NCBI RefSeq assembly: GCF_020386615.1
Contig: NZ_CP077769.1
Span: 6,559,501 to 6,623,500 of the forward strand
Reading direction: 5' to 3'
DNA: 64,000 nt
Source of the DNA: Chitinophaga pendula
Lineage (GTDB): Bacteria > Bacteroidota > Bacteroidia > Chitinophagales > Chitinophagaceae
The notes under the pieces are model-generated. The model was not told where the DNA came from. It worked only from the letters and a program-made list of their open reading frames with translations, and did no database searches. Positions 18,207 through 27,333 of the stretch are shown here, piece by piece. A program made the position numbers and the translations under genes. Positions within the stretch are counted from its first letter, which is position 1. Every line of letters begins with the position of its first letter.

Positions 18207-20234
18207 TTAGAGTGTTTCTTTCAGCCATTTGAAGAACTCCCGTTGCCATACGATGGCATTTTGTGCTTTGAGCACCCAGTGGTTCTCTTCGGGGAAGTAC
18301 AGCAGTTTGCTTTTGATACCTTTCAGCTGTGCCAGCTGGAATGCCTGGAGGCCCTGTTCTATCGCTACGCGGTAGTCGGTGCCGCCCTGTACGATGAGGA
18401 TGGGTGTGTTCCATTTGTTGGCCAGTTCGCTGGGGTTAAATTCCCGGTAGGTTTTAGCGTTAGCGGGGTCCCAGTAGGCGCCGATGTCCCAGTTGGCGAA
18501 CCACAGTTCTTCGGTGGTGCCGTACCAGCTTTTCAGGTCGAAGAGGCCATCATGTGCGATGAATGACTTAAAGCGGTTGTTGTGTACACCGGCCAGCATG
18601 TATACGGAGTAGCCGCCATAGCTGGCGCCTACGGCACCCAGGCGGGCTTTGTCTACGTAAGGCTCCTGGCTGACGGCGTCGATCGCGCTCAGGTAGTCGC
18701 GGATGGGCTGACCGCCCCAGTCTTTACTGATGGAGGCATTCCATTCTACGCCATGGCCCGGCATACCGCGGCGGTTAGGTGCTACTACGATATAGCCCTG
18801 GGCGGCCATCAGCTGGAAGTTCCAGCGATAGGAATAGAACTGTGATACGGGGCTCTGCGGGCCACCCTGGCAATACAGCAGGGTGGGATATTTTTTGTTA
18901 GGATCGAAGTCTGGTGGGAAGATGACCCAGGTCAGCATGTCTTTGCCGTCGGTGGTCTTGATCCAGCGTTTTTCGATCTTGGACATGCCTAACTTGTCGT
19001 AGGCACCTTTGTTTTCGGCAGTGAGTGGTTTCAGTTCACCGGTTTTAATATCGGCGGTGAACAGTTCGGCGGCATGGTTCATGTCGGCGCGGCTTACCAC
19101 GATGGTATTGCCGGACTGGCCTACGATGCCATTGATGTCGAAGTCACCGTTGGTGATCTGGCGGAGGTGTTTGGCAGTAGTGGTCAGCGGTTCTTTCTGC
19201 AGGTTGATCTCATGCAGCTGTTCGGTGCCTTTGATCACGGCGAGGAAGAAGATCTTTTTGCCATCCAGGCTCCAGCGGATAGAGGCTACGGTGCCATCCC
19301 ATCCGGCGGTGAGGTTGATGTGCTTACCGCTTTTGCGATCCAGCAGGATTACGTCGTTCTTGTCGGCTTCGAAGCCATCGTGCTCCATGCTCAGCCAGGC
19401 CAGGTACTGACCATTGGGGCTGAAAGCCGGGGCGATGTCGTAACCTTTGCGATCTTCGCTGAGGTTGCGGGTGGTTTTGGCCGCCAGGTCATATTCGTAG
19501 ATGTCGGTGTTGGTGCTCACGGCATATTCCTTACCGAATTTCTTTTTGCATACGTATACGATGCTTTTGCCATCGGGGCTCCAGGCGAAATCTTCTGCGC
19601 CGCCGAAGGGCATTTGCGGGCAGTCGTGGGGTTCGCCCGCCATGATGTCGACAGGCGTTCCTACCTTACCATCTTCGTAGGTCGCATAAAATACGTGTTG
19701 GAATTTACCATCTTCCCAGGTATCCCAGTGGCGGTAGTTCAGGTTATCGTATATCTGTACGTTGGATTTCGGGAGGTCGGGGTAGAAGTCTTCGCCGCTG
19801 ACCTTATTGATCTTCACTTCGCGGGAGAAGAGGATATGTTTGCCATCGGGGGATAGGATGATATTGTCCAGGCCACCTTCTACATTGGTCTTTTGAATGG
19901 GATTGCTGCCATCGGTGTTCATTTCCCACCACTGTCCTTTGAGGGAGTAGCCGATTTTTTCACCCAGGGAGGTGTTTACACTCCCTTCGCCGCCGGGGCT
20001 GCTGGTGAGTTGCTTAGCGGGGCCGCCTGTGAGGGGGATGGTATAGAGGTTCTTTTCGCTTTTATTTTCTGCGATGTTGTAGCGGGATACGCCATATATC
20101 ACCGATTTGCCGTCTTTCGAGATCGCCTCACCATTCACCCGGGCCAGTTGCCAGAGCATTTCCGGCGTCATTTTTTCCTGTGCCGTAGCCATAGTCGATA
20201 TGAGTAATCCAGTCAGTAAAAGTGGTTTAAACAT
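18207..20234 (-). CDS. S9 family peptidase (prolyl oligopeptidase/acylaminoacyl-peptidase type)
   Basis: A 675-residue exported serine peptidase. A signal peptide (MFKPLLLTGLLISTMATAQ) is followed by a WD40/TolB-like beta-propeller with repeated SPDGK motifs (about 60-400) and a C-terminal alpha/beta-hydrolase domain. The catalytic triad is visible: Ser538 in GASYGGYS, Asp620 in GGTDYRV and His652 in EENHWV. The propeller restricts access, so short peptides are the likely substrates, probably in the periplasm. It is a single-gene unit with its own terminator, divergent from hflX. Confidence 0.93.
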   Translation of the reverse strand: MFKPLLLTGLLISTMATAQEKMTPEMLWQLARVNGEAISKDGKSVIYGVSRYNIAENKSEKNLYTIPLTGGPAKQLTSSPGGEGSVNTSLGEKIGYSLKGQWWEMNTDGSNPIQKTNVEGGLDNIILSPDGKHILFSREVKINKVSGEDFYPDLPKSNVQIYDNLNYRHWDTWEDGKFQHVFYATYEDGKVGTPVDIMAGEPHDCPQMPFGGAEDFAWSPDGKSIVYVCKKKFGKEYAVSTNTDIYEYDLAAKTTRNLSEDRKGYDIAPAFSPNGQYLAWLSMEHDGFEADKNDVILLDRKSGKHINLTAGWDGTVASIRWSLDGKKIFFLAVIKGTEQLHEINLQKEPLTTTAKHLRQITNGDFDINGIVGQSGNTIVVSRADMNHAAELFTADIKTGELKPLTAENKGAYDKLGMSKIEKRWIKTTDGKDMLTWVIFPPDFDPNKKYPTLLYCQGGPQSPVSQFYSYRWNFQLMAAQGYIVVAPNRRGMPGHGVEWNASISKDWGGQPIRDYLSAIDAVSQEPYVDKARLGAVGASYGGYSVYMLAGVHNNRFKSFIAHDGLFDLKSWYGTTEELWFANWDIGAYWDPANAKTYREFNPSELANKWNTPILIVQGGTDYRVAIEQGLQAFQLAQLKGIKSKLLYFPEENHWVLKAQNAIVWQREFFKWLKETL

Positions 20235-20324
20235 GGTTGAAATGTGATTTAAAAGGCTAAATGTAGGGAAAAACGACCAGAGACGGCCAGGGCTATATAT
20301 GACCGGTAAGGTATGGCACGTGGA

Positions 20325-20351
20325 TTGTCCGCTAACAAATTTGTAATTTTA
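20325..20351 (+). promoter_or_regulatory. Possible promoter of hflX
   Basis: TTG (20325-20327) and TAATTTTA (20344-20351) are 16 bases apart and resemble the TTG / TAnnTTTG pattern, with the last G replaced by A. The predicted start would fall just before the TTG start codon at 20370. Confidence 0.35.
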
Positions 20352-20369
20352 CACAAATTCATATAAGCA

Positions 20370-21560
20370 TTGATTGAAAAGAAGCAAGTAGTACAAACGG
20401 AAGAGAAAGCCGTAATAGTGGGGTTGATACATAAAGATCAGACGGAGCGGCAGGTACAGGAGTACCTGGACGAACTGGTCTTCCTGGCTGAGACGGCCGG
20501 GGCTACTACCCTGAAACGTTTTACACAGAAGCTGGCGCACCCTGACCGTGCCACCTTTGTCGGAAAAGGTAAACTCGAAGAGATCAAAAGTTATATCACG
20601 GGAAAAGAGGTGACACTGGTGATATTTGACGATGAACTCACCGGTTCACAGATTGCCAATATAGAGAAGGTCCTCAATGTAAAGGTTATTGACCGTAGTG
20701 ACCTTATCCTGGACATATTTGCCCGCAGGGCCCGTACGGCGCAGGCTAAGGTGCAGGTGGAGCTGGCACAGTACCAGTACATCCTGCCCCGGCTGAAGGG
20801 GATGTGGAGTCACCTGGAGCGCCAGGGAGGTGGTATCGGTAGTCGTGGGCCCGGTGAAACGGAGATCGAGACGGACCGTCGTATCATCAAGGACAAGATC
20901 TCCCTGTTGCGCAAGCGCCTGGCCGAGATAGACAAGCAATCCCTCACCCAGCGTAAGGACCGTGGAGAATACATCCGCGTAGCGCTGGTAGGATATACCA
21001 ACGTGGGTAAGAGCACTATTATGAACCTGCTCAGTAAGAGCGAAGTGTTTGCTGAGAACAAGCTGTTTGCGACCCTGGACACGACCACCCGCAAGGTGGT
21101 GTTCGAGCAGACGCCTTTCCTGCTCAGCGACACGGTCGGGTTCATCCGCAAGCTGCCGCACCACCTGGTGGAGAGCTTTAAGTCCACGCTGGACGAGGTG
21201 CGCGAGAGCGATATCCTGCTGCACGTGGTGGACATTTCCCATCCGCAGTATGAAGATCAGGTAGAAGTGGTGAACCGTACCCTCCAGGAGCTGAAAGCGC
21301 TGGACAAGCCTACGATCATGATCTTTAACAAGATGGACCTGTACGAGGCCAATACCTTCGATGAGTGGCTGCCGGCAGATGTGAAGGAGGATATCCTCAA
21401 GCAGCTGAAAGAGAACTGGGAAACCCGTACGCACGGCAACTGTGTGTTCATCTCCGCGCTGGAGCGTAAGAACATAGAAGAGCTGCGTAATACGATCCTC
21501 AGCAGGGTGTCGGCGTTATACCGTGAGCGTTACCCTTACAAGACGGAGTATTTTTATTAG
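20370..21560 (+). CDS. hflX: GTPase HflX (ribosome-associated)
   Basis: HflX is a ribosome-binding GTPase that splits stalled or heat-damaged 70S ribosomes. The 396-residue protein has the HflX-specific N-terminal domain, the glycine-rich GGGIGSRGPGETEIETDRR linker, and the G domain with G1 GYTNVGKST (Lys214), G3 DTVGF, G4 NKMD and G5 SALE. The length is normal. The start is a TTG at 20370, and an in-frame TAA only two codons upstream leaves no earlier choice. A Rieske protein gene follows after 21 bases. Confidence 0.95.
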   Translation: MIEKKQVVQTEEKAVIVGLIHKDQTERQVQEYLDELVFLAETAGATTLKRFTQKLAHPDRATFVGKGKLEEIKSYITGKEVTLVIFDDELTGSQIANIEKVLNVKVIDRSDLILDIFARRARTAQAKVQVELAQYQYILPRLKGMWSHLERQGGGIGSRGPGETEIETDRRIIKDKISLLRKRLAEIDKQSLTQRKDRGEYIRVALVGYTNVGKSTIMNLLSKSEVFAENKLFATLDTTTRKVVFEQTPFLLSDTVGFIRKLPHHLVESFKSTLDEVRESDILLHVVDISHPQYEDQVEVVNRTLQELKALDKPTIMIFNKMDLYEANTFDEWLPADVKEDILKQLKENWETRTHGNCVFISALERKNIEELRNTILSRVSALYRERYPYKTEYFY

Positions 21561-21581
21561 CACATATTAAGACTGACAATT

Positions 21582-21932
21582 ATGGCAAAGGAGTACAACT
21601 GGCACCGGGTAGCTGCATCGGATGCAGACATGATCATTGCAGAAAATGAAATTACCGTACGGGAATTGAATGGTAAGAAGATCTGCTGTACGCGCTACGA
21701 GGGAAAATTGTACGCTTTTGCCTATAAATGTCCGCACGCCAGTGGTATCATGGCGGACGGTTATATTGATGATACCGGAAATGTTGTGTGTCCGCTGCAC
21801 CGGTACCGTTTCGCCCTCAGGAACGGGTATAACACCAGTGGCGAAGGTTACTATCTGAAGACTTACCCCGTAGAGTTACGGGAAGACGGCGTTTATATAG
21901 GACAGGAGAAAAGCAGCTGGCTAGGGTGGTAA
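21582..21932 (+). CDS. Rieske [2Fe-2S] ferredoxin-like protein
   Basis: A 116-residue soluble protein with both halves of a Rieske cluster site: Cys50-Pro-His52 in CPHAS and Cys70-Pro-Leu-His73 in CPLHRY. This fits the short Rieske proteins related to the nitrite reductase small subunit and dioxygenase ferredoxins, which carry electrons to a partner oxygenase or reductase. No partner enzyme is adjacent, so its electron acceptor is unknown. It may be co-transcribed with hflX. Confidence 0.9.
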   Translation: MAKEYNWHRVAASDADMIIAENEITVRELNGKKICCTRYEGKLYAFAYKCPHASGIMADGYIDDTGNVVCPLHRYRFALRNGYNTSGEGYYLKTYPVELREDGVYIGQEKSSWLGW

Positions 21933-22011
21933 GCCGCTGTACTGCATTAAGTTTACGTTAATTGAACGGCCCCTCCACTGAGGTCAGGTCGCATCTTTCT
22001 AATTTTTTCGG

Positions 22012-23697
22012 ATGTCACACTCATTGCCTACTACTCCTGCGCAGCAGGAAAAGCAGGTCAGCATGCTGATTATCGGGCTGTTGATCTTTATGAACTTCTC
22101 TGGATTGAATATTACTATCCTGGAGCCTGACGGTGCATTGTATGCCAGCATTGCCAAACATATGGTGCAGCACAACGACTACTGGAACCTCTTCGCCGAC
22201 GGTGGCGACTGGCTGGATAAGCCGCACTTCCCTTTCTGGATGGCCGCGCTCAGTTTTAAGCTATTTGGTTTTACGACGGCGGCGTATAAGTTGCCCGCCA
22301 TCCTGTTCCTGATGATGGGCGCCTGGTATACCTACCTGCTGGGACGCCGCCTGTATAATGAACGCGTGGGCCTCTGGGCGACCGCCATCCTGCTCACCGC
22401 CGAACATATCGTCATCTCCAATAACGACGTGCGGGCAGAGCCCTACCTGACAGGATTGATCATCGCCGCTGTCTACCACTTCTACCGGAGCGAGCGGCTC
22501 AACATACATGTGGTGATCGGTAGCTTGTTCACCGCCTGTGCCGTGATGACCAAAGGGCCTTTTGCGGTCATCCCCATCGGGGCAGCAGTAGCCGGTCAGC
22601 TAGTCTTTACCGGGCAGTGGAAGCAACTGCTACAGTTGCGCTGGCTGATAGCTATCCTGCTCACCGGCATCTTCATCCTGCCAGAGCTATACGCCGTATA
22701 CCAGCAGTTCGACCTGCATCCGGAGAAAGTAGTGTACGGCAAAACCGGTGTGTCCGGTCTGCGTTTTTTCTTTTGGGATAGCCAGTTCGGCCGCTTTATG
22801 AATACCGGTCCGGTAAAGGGCGCCGGCGATCCGTCGTTCTTCTTCCATACCGTACTGTGGGCGTTCCTGCCCTGGTCCATCCTGCTGTATGCCGCTGTTA
22901 TCACCTTCTTCCGCAAGCGTAAACAGGCAGTGGAGTTTTATTGCATCACCGGTTCACTAGTGACGTTCCTCCTGTTTTCACTATCACGATTCCAGCTGCC
23001 TCATTACCTCAATATCATATTTCCCTTTTTCGCCATCCTAACGGCGAACTATATACTTTCTTTACAACGCCCTAAAGGGCTGAAATTTTACCGGATCACC
23101 CAGCATGTGATCTGTGGTGTCATCGGGGTGGCGATCATCGGTTTATCGGTATTATACCGGCCGATATTCAACTACTTCGCCGTAGTGACCGTCGTGGCTG
23201 CCGCCAGCCTGTTCTTCCTCCTCCCCCGCCGCGCTACCGACCCATGGTCGCCCGCCTTCCTGCGTACCTGTATCGCCAGCCTTATACTCGGCCTGTTCCT
23301 CAACCTGGTCATGTACCCGGATATGATGCGCTACCAGAGCGGCAGCACCGCCGCCAATCACGCCAACCTCTACTGGCGCGGTATACCCGTCACCCTCTAC
23401 AAAGCCAACTCCTACTCCCTCGAATACTACCTCAACGCACCCGTAATCCGCGCCGATAGCGCCGGTCTGCGTCAACAAGTGGCCGCCGGAGCACCAGTAC
23501 TGCTCTATACCACCCCCGAAACACTCGGTGAACTACAGAAAAGTGGCTACCGCTTCGAAATAGCCCGGGTATTTGCCCACTTTTATATCAGCAAACTGGA
23601 CGGTCCGTTCGTAAACCACGCTACGCGGAACTCCGCACTGCAACAGCGTTTGCTGGTATTTATACATCCAGGTCAGCCGGCGGTAGCGAAACAATAG
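22012..23697 (+). CDS. Glycosyltransferase family 39 membrane protein (ArnT/PMT-like)
   Basis: A 561-residue polytopic membrane protein with about twelve hydrophobic segments. The first periplasmic loop contains ILEPDGALYASIAKHM, with the acidic residue placed as in the catalytic loop of ArnT/PMT enzymes, and GGDWLDKPHFPFWMAA, the K-PP/F-W motif of the family. Such enzymes transfer a sugar from a polyprenyl-phosphate carrier to lipid A, a protein or a glycan at the outer face of the inner membrane. The acceptor cannot be told here. The C-terminal soluble part (after about residue 430) is variable. Confidence 0.85.
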   Translation: MSHSLPTTPAQQEKQVSMLIIGLLIFMNFSGLNITILEPDGALYASIAKHMVQHNDYWNLFADGGDWLDKPHFPFWMAALSFKLFGFTTAAYKLPAILFLMMGAWYTYLLGRRLYNERVGLWATAILLTAEHIVISNNDVRAEPYLTGLIIAAVYHFYRSERLNIHVVIGSLFTACAVMTKGPFAVIPIGAAVAGQLVFTGQWKQLLQLRWLIAILLTGIFILPELYAVYQQFDLHPEKVVYGKTGVSGLRFFFWDSQFGRFMNTGPVKGAGDPSFFFHTVLWAFLPWSILLYAAVITFFRKRKQAVEFYCITGSLVTFLLFSLSRFQLPHYLNIIFPFFAILTANYILSLQRPKGLKFYRITQHVICGVIGVAIIGLSVLYRPIFNYFAVVTVVAAASLFFLLPRRATDPWSPAFLRTCIASLILGLFLNLVMYPDMMRYQSGSTAANHANLYWRGIPVTLYKANSYSLEYYLNAPVIRADSAGLRQQVAAGAPVLLYTTPETLGELQKSGYRFEIARVFAHFYISKLDGPFVNHATRNSALQQRLLVFIHPGQPAVAKQ

Positions 23698-23729
23698 CGA
23701 AGAATTTTTGAAAAAAAGTGGTAATAGAT

Positions 23730-23759
23730 TTTGCAAAAATGAATTTTTTCCTATTTTTG
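23730..23759 (+). promoter_or_regulatory. Promoter of tRNA-Asn
   Basis: TTTG (23730-23733), an 18-base spacer and TATTTTTG (23752-23759) form a near-perfect Bacteroidota sigma-A promoter. Transcription should begin about 17 bases before the tRNA. Confidence 0.8.
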
Positions 23760-23782
23760 CAATCCCAATTCAAACGGGACAT

Positions 23783-23856
23783 TCCTCCTTAGCTCAGTTG
23801 GTTAGAGCATCTGACTGTTAATCAGAGGGTCGCTGGTTCAAGTCCAGCAGGGGGAG
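23783..23856 (+). tRNA. tRNA-Asn (anticodon GUU)
   Basis: A 74-base cloverleaf: acceptor arm TCCTCCT/AGGGGGA (one G-U), D arm GCTC/GAGC, anticodon arm TCTGA/TCAGA with loop CTGTTAA (anticodon GTT at 23817-23819), T arm GCTGG/CCAGC with TTCAAGT, discriminator G. The CCA end is not encoded, as is usual in Bacteroidota. Confidence 0.97.
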
Positions 23857-23867
23857 CGAAGAGAGAG

Positions 23868-23900
23868 AAGCCTGACAATTTTTTGTCAGGCTTTTTCTTT
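23868..23900 (+). terminator. Terminator of tRNA-Asn
   Basis: An 11-bp stem (AAGCCTGACAA at 23868-23878 with TTGTCAGGCTT at 23883-23893) with a T4 loop is followed by TTTCTTTT, 12 bases after the tRNA. Confidence 0.88.
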
Positions 23901-24233
23901 TAGCAAAAAGAAAGTTTAATATTAATGTAGTAATTGTCGCCCCAAAATTTGATTTTAAATAAAAAAGATTAGTAATAAGCAAAACGCCTAAAACTTTCGG
24001 AACAAAGTTAGAAATAACCCGAATAATTGGGATTTGAAACGGGAGAGTTGAAGGGAAGAGTGCCCACACTGATTGCCGTTTGTAGCCTGGATAAGGTTTC
24101 TTTGTATAATTTTTCCATAAGGTATTTAAAATCTTTAGATTCCGAACATATAAAAATGCCCAATCGTAATATTTGGCATTATTCCGCTCCTTATTTAAAA
24201 AGCTAACCTTATTTATCTTTTCTTCCTGCTTCT
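23901..24233. other. AT-rich gene-free stretch after tRNA-Asn
   Basis: About 330 bases, clearly more AT-rich than the left flank. On the minus strand a frame stays open from about 24232 down into the tRNA but has no plausible start or known domain. I found no copy of the tRNA 3' end here that would mark an attachment site. Confidence 0.45.
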
Positions 24234-25157
24234 CTAATTAAAAGATTGTCTAAATTCCAAAGGGGAGACATTTGTTTTTGTCTTAAACAATTTGCTGAAA
24301 GATTGCAAATGCTCAAAGCCCAATCCGTAAGCGATTTCACTTACCGAGAGGTTTGTTGTAGATAATTGTTCTTTTGCTTTATCAATCAGCCTGTCGTGGA
24401 TGTGCTGTTGTGTACTTTGCCCTGTCAACGTTTTGAGCAAACCGCTCAGATATTTTGGCGAAACGTTTAAGTTGTCGGCGACATACTGAACTGTCGGTAA
24501 GCCTTTTGAAATTAATTCTTCGCTGTTAAAATAATCGGCAAGCAATTTTTCCAAATGCTCCAAAATCTGATGGTTTACTTTTTCTCTCGTGATGAATTGC
24601 CGATCATAAAACCGTTCGGAATAATTGAGCAAAGCCTCAATATGCGAAACAATAATCTGCTTGCTGAATTTGTCAATGTTTGCGTGATACTCCTGCCGGA
24701 TATTTTCTATAATGCCGTCAAGCGTCTTTTCTTCTTTTTCCGATAAGAACAGTGCTTCGTTTACAGAATAATTGAAAAAATCGTATTGCTTAATTGTTTT
24801 TGCAAGTGGTGTATTCCAGAAGAAATCGGGGTGAATTTGCAGCATCCACCCCGAACGTTTTTTTGGCGTTGAATGGTTATCGGTTTGTATGCTGAAAACC
24901 TGACCGGGTGCGATAAAGAGCATAACACCTTCGTCAAAATCATATTCCTGCTGTCCGTATTTCAATTTACCTGTAATACCCCGCTTTACAGCAATCTGGA
25001 AGAAATCACAAATCCAGCTCACTTCATCAATGTGTGCAGGACGTTGTATGTCGGCATAATCAATCACGCTGATAAGCGGATGTTCAGGTTTTGGCAAATC
25101 CCTTAATTGATGAAATTCGCTGATGGTTTTTATCCGTATAGGTGTTGTATTTGCCAT
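24234..25157 (-). CDS. AraC family transcriptional regulator
   Basis: The 307-residue protein has an N-terminal cupin-like sensor region (including YGQQEYDFDEGVMLFIAPGQVFSI) and a C-terminal AraC HTH domain with VQYVADNLNVSPKYLSGLLK and ISEIAYGLGFEHLQSFSKLFKTKT, ending SPLEFRQSFN. It lies 12 bases after the oxidoreductase gene on the same strand, so the two probably form one transcript and the regulator may control it. The codon use and base composition are more AT-rich than the kdp or RNA-repair genes, suggesting acquisition. Confidence 0.9.
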   Translation of the reverse strand: MANTTPIRIKTISEFHQLRDLPKPEHPLISVIDYADIQRPAHIDEVSWICDFFQIAVKRGITGKLKYGQQEYDFDEGVMLFIAPGQVFSIQTDNHSTPKKRSGWMLQIHPDFFWNTPLAKTIKQYDFFNYSVNEALFLSEKEEKTLDGIIENIRQEYHANIDKFSKQIIVSHIEALLNYSERFYDRQFITREKVNHQILEHLEKLLADYFNSEELISKGLPTVQYVADNLNVSPKYLSGLLKTLTGQSTQQHIHDRLIDKAKEQLSTTNLSVSEIAYGLGFEHLQSFSKLFKTKTNVSPLEFRQSFN

Positions 25158-25169
25158 ATTGCAATTTAA

Positions 25170-26129
25170 CTATTTTTCTTTTCTTACTTCCAGTACCAGC
25201 TTGCCGCGCACATGCCCGGCTTCACTTTCCCGTTGCGCTTCGGCAGCCTGTTCCAAAGGATATGTTTTACTGATGAACACCCTGACCTTACCTGCTTCAA
25301 TCAATGCTGAAATATCATTTAACCAGTCAAATTCCCTTTCCTGCACCAGCGCGGCTGTGATACCTTTTGCATCCAATGCTTTCTGAACGGCATCGCTGTA
25401 AGGAAAGTCGGGATTGGCGCTTACAAGTATGCCTCCCTGCTTCAATATTTTTACCGAATTGAGGCGGGCTTCGTCATTGCCGCGCACAGGCGAAGCGTCA
25501 AATACTACATCGATATCCTGCAGCAATTCTTCAAACTTTTGCGTCCTGTAATCAATTACTTCATCCGCACCAAGTTGTTTTAAAAAATCGTGATTGCCGG
25601 AAGAGGAAGTCCCGATGACGTAAGCGCCTTTGGCTTTCGCAAACTGTAATGCCAGACTGCCCACACCGCCGGAAGCATTGTTGATAAGAATGCGCTGCCC
25701 TGCCTGCAATTTGCCGTAATGAAAAATACCGCTCCATGCCGTAAGCCCTGCCAGAGCCATGCCGCCCGCTTCATTAAAAGAAATGTTCTTAGGTTTAAAG
25801 CCAAGCTGTGCCGTTTTTACCGCAACAAACTCTGCATAGCAGCCACCACCCGGATAGTTGGCGTGTCCGTACACCGCATTGCCTTTTTTGAATTGGGTTA
25901 CATGGCTGCCTGTTTCCTCTACCGTGCCTGCAACTTCCCAGCCTAATATCGCCGGCAGTCCTGATATCGGCGTGGCATAATGTCCGTTGCGCACTACCCA
26001 GTCCACCGGGTTGATACCGCTTGCATATACTTTAATCAATACTTCATCCGCTGCGGGAACGGGGCGTTCAATTTCTTCCAATTTTAAAACTTCTGCCCCG
26101 CCAAATTCGTGTATCCTGATTACTTTCAT
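25170..26129 (-). CDS. NADP-dependent oxidoreductase (zinc-free MDR/quinone reductase type)
   Basis: A 319-residue medium-chain dehydrogenase/reductase. Seen: the N-terminal MKVIRIHEFGGAEVLKLEEI of quinone oxidoreductases, GINPVDWVVRNG, a GroES-like fold, and the nucleotide-binding segment NNASGGVGSLALQFAKAKGA (about 150-169). The structural and catalytic zinc cysteines of alcohol dehydrogenases are absent, so a quinone or enone reductase is likely. It is followed by the AraC regulator, a pairing often seen for redox-stress reductases. Confidence 0.9.
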   Translation of the reverse strand: MKVIRIHEFGGAEVLKLEEIERPVPAADEVLIKVYASGINPVDWVVRNGHYATPISGLPAILGWEVAGTVEETGSHVTQFKKGNAVYGHANYPGGGCYAEFVAVKTAQLGFKPKNISFNEAGGMALAGLTAWSGIFHYGKLQAGQRILINNASGGVGSLALQFAKAKGAYVIGTSSSGNHDFLKQLGADEVIDYRTQKFEELLQDIDVVFDASPVRGNDEARLNSVKILKQGGILVSANPDFPYSDAVQKALDAKGITAALVQEREFDWLNDISALIEAGKVRVFISKTYPLEQAAEAQRESEAGHVRGKLVLEVRKEK

Positions 26130-26217
26130 TGTAAATTATTTTTTGTTGATGCGAAGTTGTGCCATTTTCATAAAACAGATTTAGCCGAATGTCGGATTGT
26201 TGTAGCCCAAAAGGAAG

Positions 26218-26292
26218 TCAATTGAGCGACTGCCGGAACTCCAACGGCGAGAGATTAGTTTCTGTCTTGAACAATTTACTGAACGGTTCGAT
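26218..26292 (-). pseudogene. C-terminal remnant of a second AraC-type regulator
   Basis: Read on the minus strand, 26292 to 26218 encodes PFSKLFKTETNLSPLEFRQSLN then TGA. This differs from the end of the intact AraC protein at 24234 (FSKLFKTKTNVSPLEFRQSFN) at only a few residues. Upstream of it an in-frame stop appears and the homology ends. It is therefore a decayed copy or the tail of a deleted paralogue, upstream of the oxidoreductase on the same strand. Confidence 0.75.
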
Positions 26293-26461
26293 TCATCCAT
26301 TTTTGGTAAGGCTGCCTTTGGACAATCCGGCGCTTTCTTTTGCCTGCCCTACGCAACAAATACCGCTGCAAGAGCCAAAAAGATATTGAAACCGATGTTT
26401 TTGCTTTCTCGCCTTGTGGCACTCATAGGCAGTGTTTATCATATTCCGTGAGAACGCCTAG
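26293..26461 (+). other. Unassigned spacer with a short open frame
   Basis: Between the AraC remnant and the terpene cyclase remnant, one + frame is open from about 26305 to a TGA at 26449 (48 codons, pieces such as GAFFCLPYATNTAARAKK). I cannot match it to a family. It may be the leftover of another gene or chance. Confidence 0.3.
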
Positions 26462-27333
26462 GTTAGCTGTTGCCCTTTCGAGACAGTTGAATCTGCCGAA
26501 GTCGAAAAGAAAATAGAACAGCAGACAGACATGTTCCTACGCAGATTCGGTCTTGTAAATGATGAAGGATTGGATTTTTACAGGTCTCAACGTTTCGCGT
26601 CAATGATTGTAAGGAGCTATCCGTTAGGAAAAGAAGTAATTTTATGTGCCTGGTGTGATCTTAATACACTATTATTTTATAGTAGACGATAACCTGGATG
26701 AGAGATTTGATATTGCGGATGAAATGGCTTTATCCGCTTTTACAGATAAGTTTATCGAAATACTTGAAACAGGTAAGTGCCTTTACGATGAGCCGGTATA
26801 CCGCGCGTTTCATGACTTCTGGATGAGGATTACTCTAATGTCTTCTGAACGTTGGCAACGTACCTTGTAAGAAGCTGCATTTAGATGAATATTATGAACT
26901 CAGGCAATACCTGGGAGCTGCTTATTTGGCGACGGATAGCTTAGATATTACCGCAAATATCCCATTGTCAGATGAGGTCTTTAGCGATGAAAAAGTGCAG
27001 AGGATCACTCAAATATGCCGGAATACAATTTGTTTTGCCAATGATTTGTTCTCTTTAGGTAAGGAGATGGCGCATTCGCATTTGGGCGCTGAATTCAATC
27101 TTGTAACAATACTTGTAAGAGAACGGGATTTGTCGATTGAAAGCGCTATTTATGAAGCAGTTGCTATACATGACCAGTCTGTGGAGAACTTTATAAAGAT
27201 ATCAGAACAGATTTATCGATTTGATGAAAAAACGAATAGGCTTTTGGAAAAATACGTAGCTGCCATGGGTTTTCTAATGAAGGGTAATATAGATTGGTCT
27301 ACAAAAGACATTATTCGATATCCACATATCTGA
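26462..27333 (+). pseudogene. Class I terpene cyclase, broken by frameshifts and a deletion
   Basis: Three adjacent frames together spell a bacterial class I terpene synthase. Segment 1 (26462-26692) has CCPFETVES and FLRRFGLVNDEG and ends just before the metal motif. Segment 2 (about 26680-26870) has IVDDNLDER, the Asp-rich DDxxD-type motif. Segment 3 (about 26869-27333) has NDLFSLGKE, the exact NSE/DTE metal-binding triad, and ends with GNIDWSTKDIIRY, the terminal RY pair. An extra T in the TTTT run near 26680 explains the first shift; near 26865 there is a second shift plus an apparent loss of about 25 residues. The enzyme would have cyclised farnesyl or geranylgeranyl diphosphate but is surely inactive now. 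Confidence 0.88.

Noticed and set aside
18115..18414. N-terminal extension of the enoyl-CoA hydratase
   Set aside because: The extension is Arg/Pro/His-rich, crosses the terminator hairpin of the S9 gene and is antisense to that gene; the ATG at 18114 gives the normal family length.
23818..24069. Minus-strand ORF ending LDLNQRPSD
   Set aside because: This ending is the well-known antisense translation of a tRNA gene; the ORF overlaps tRNA-Asn and has no domain.
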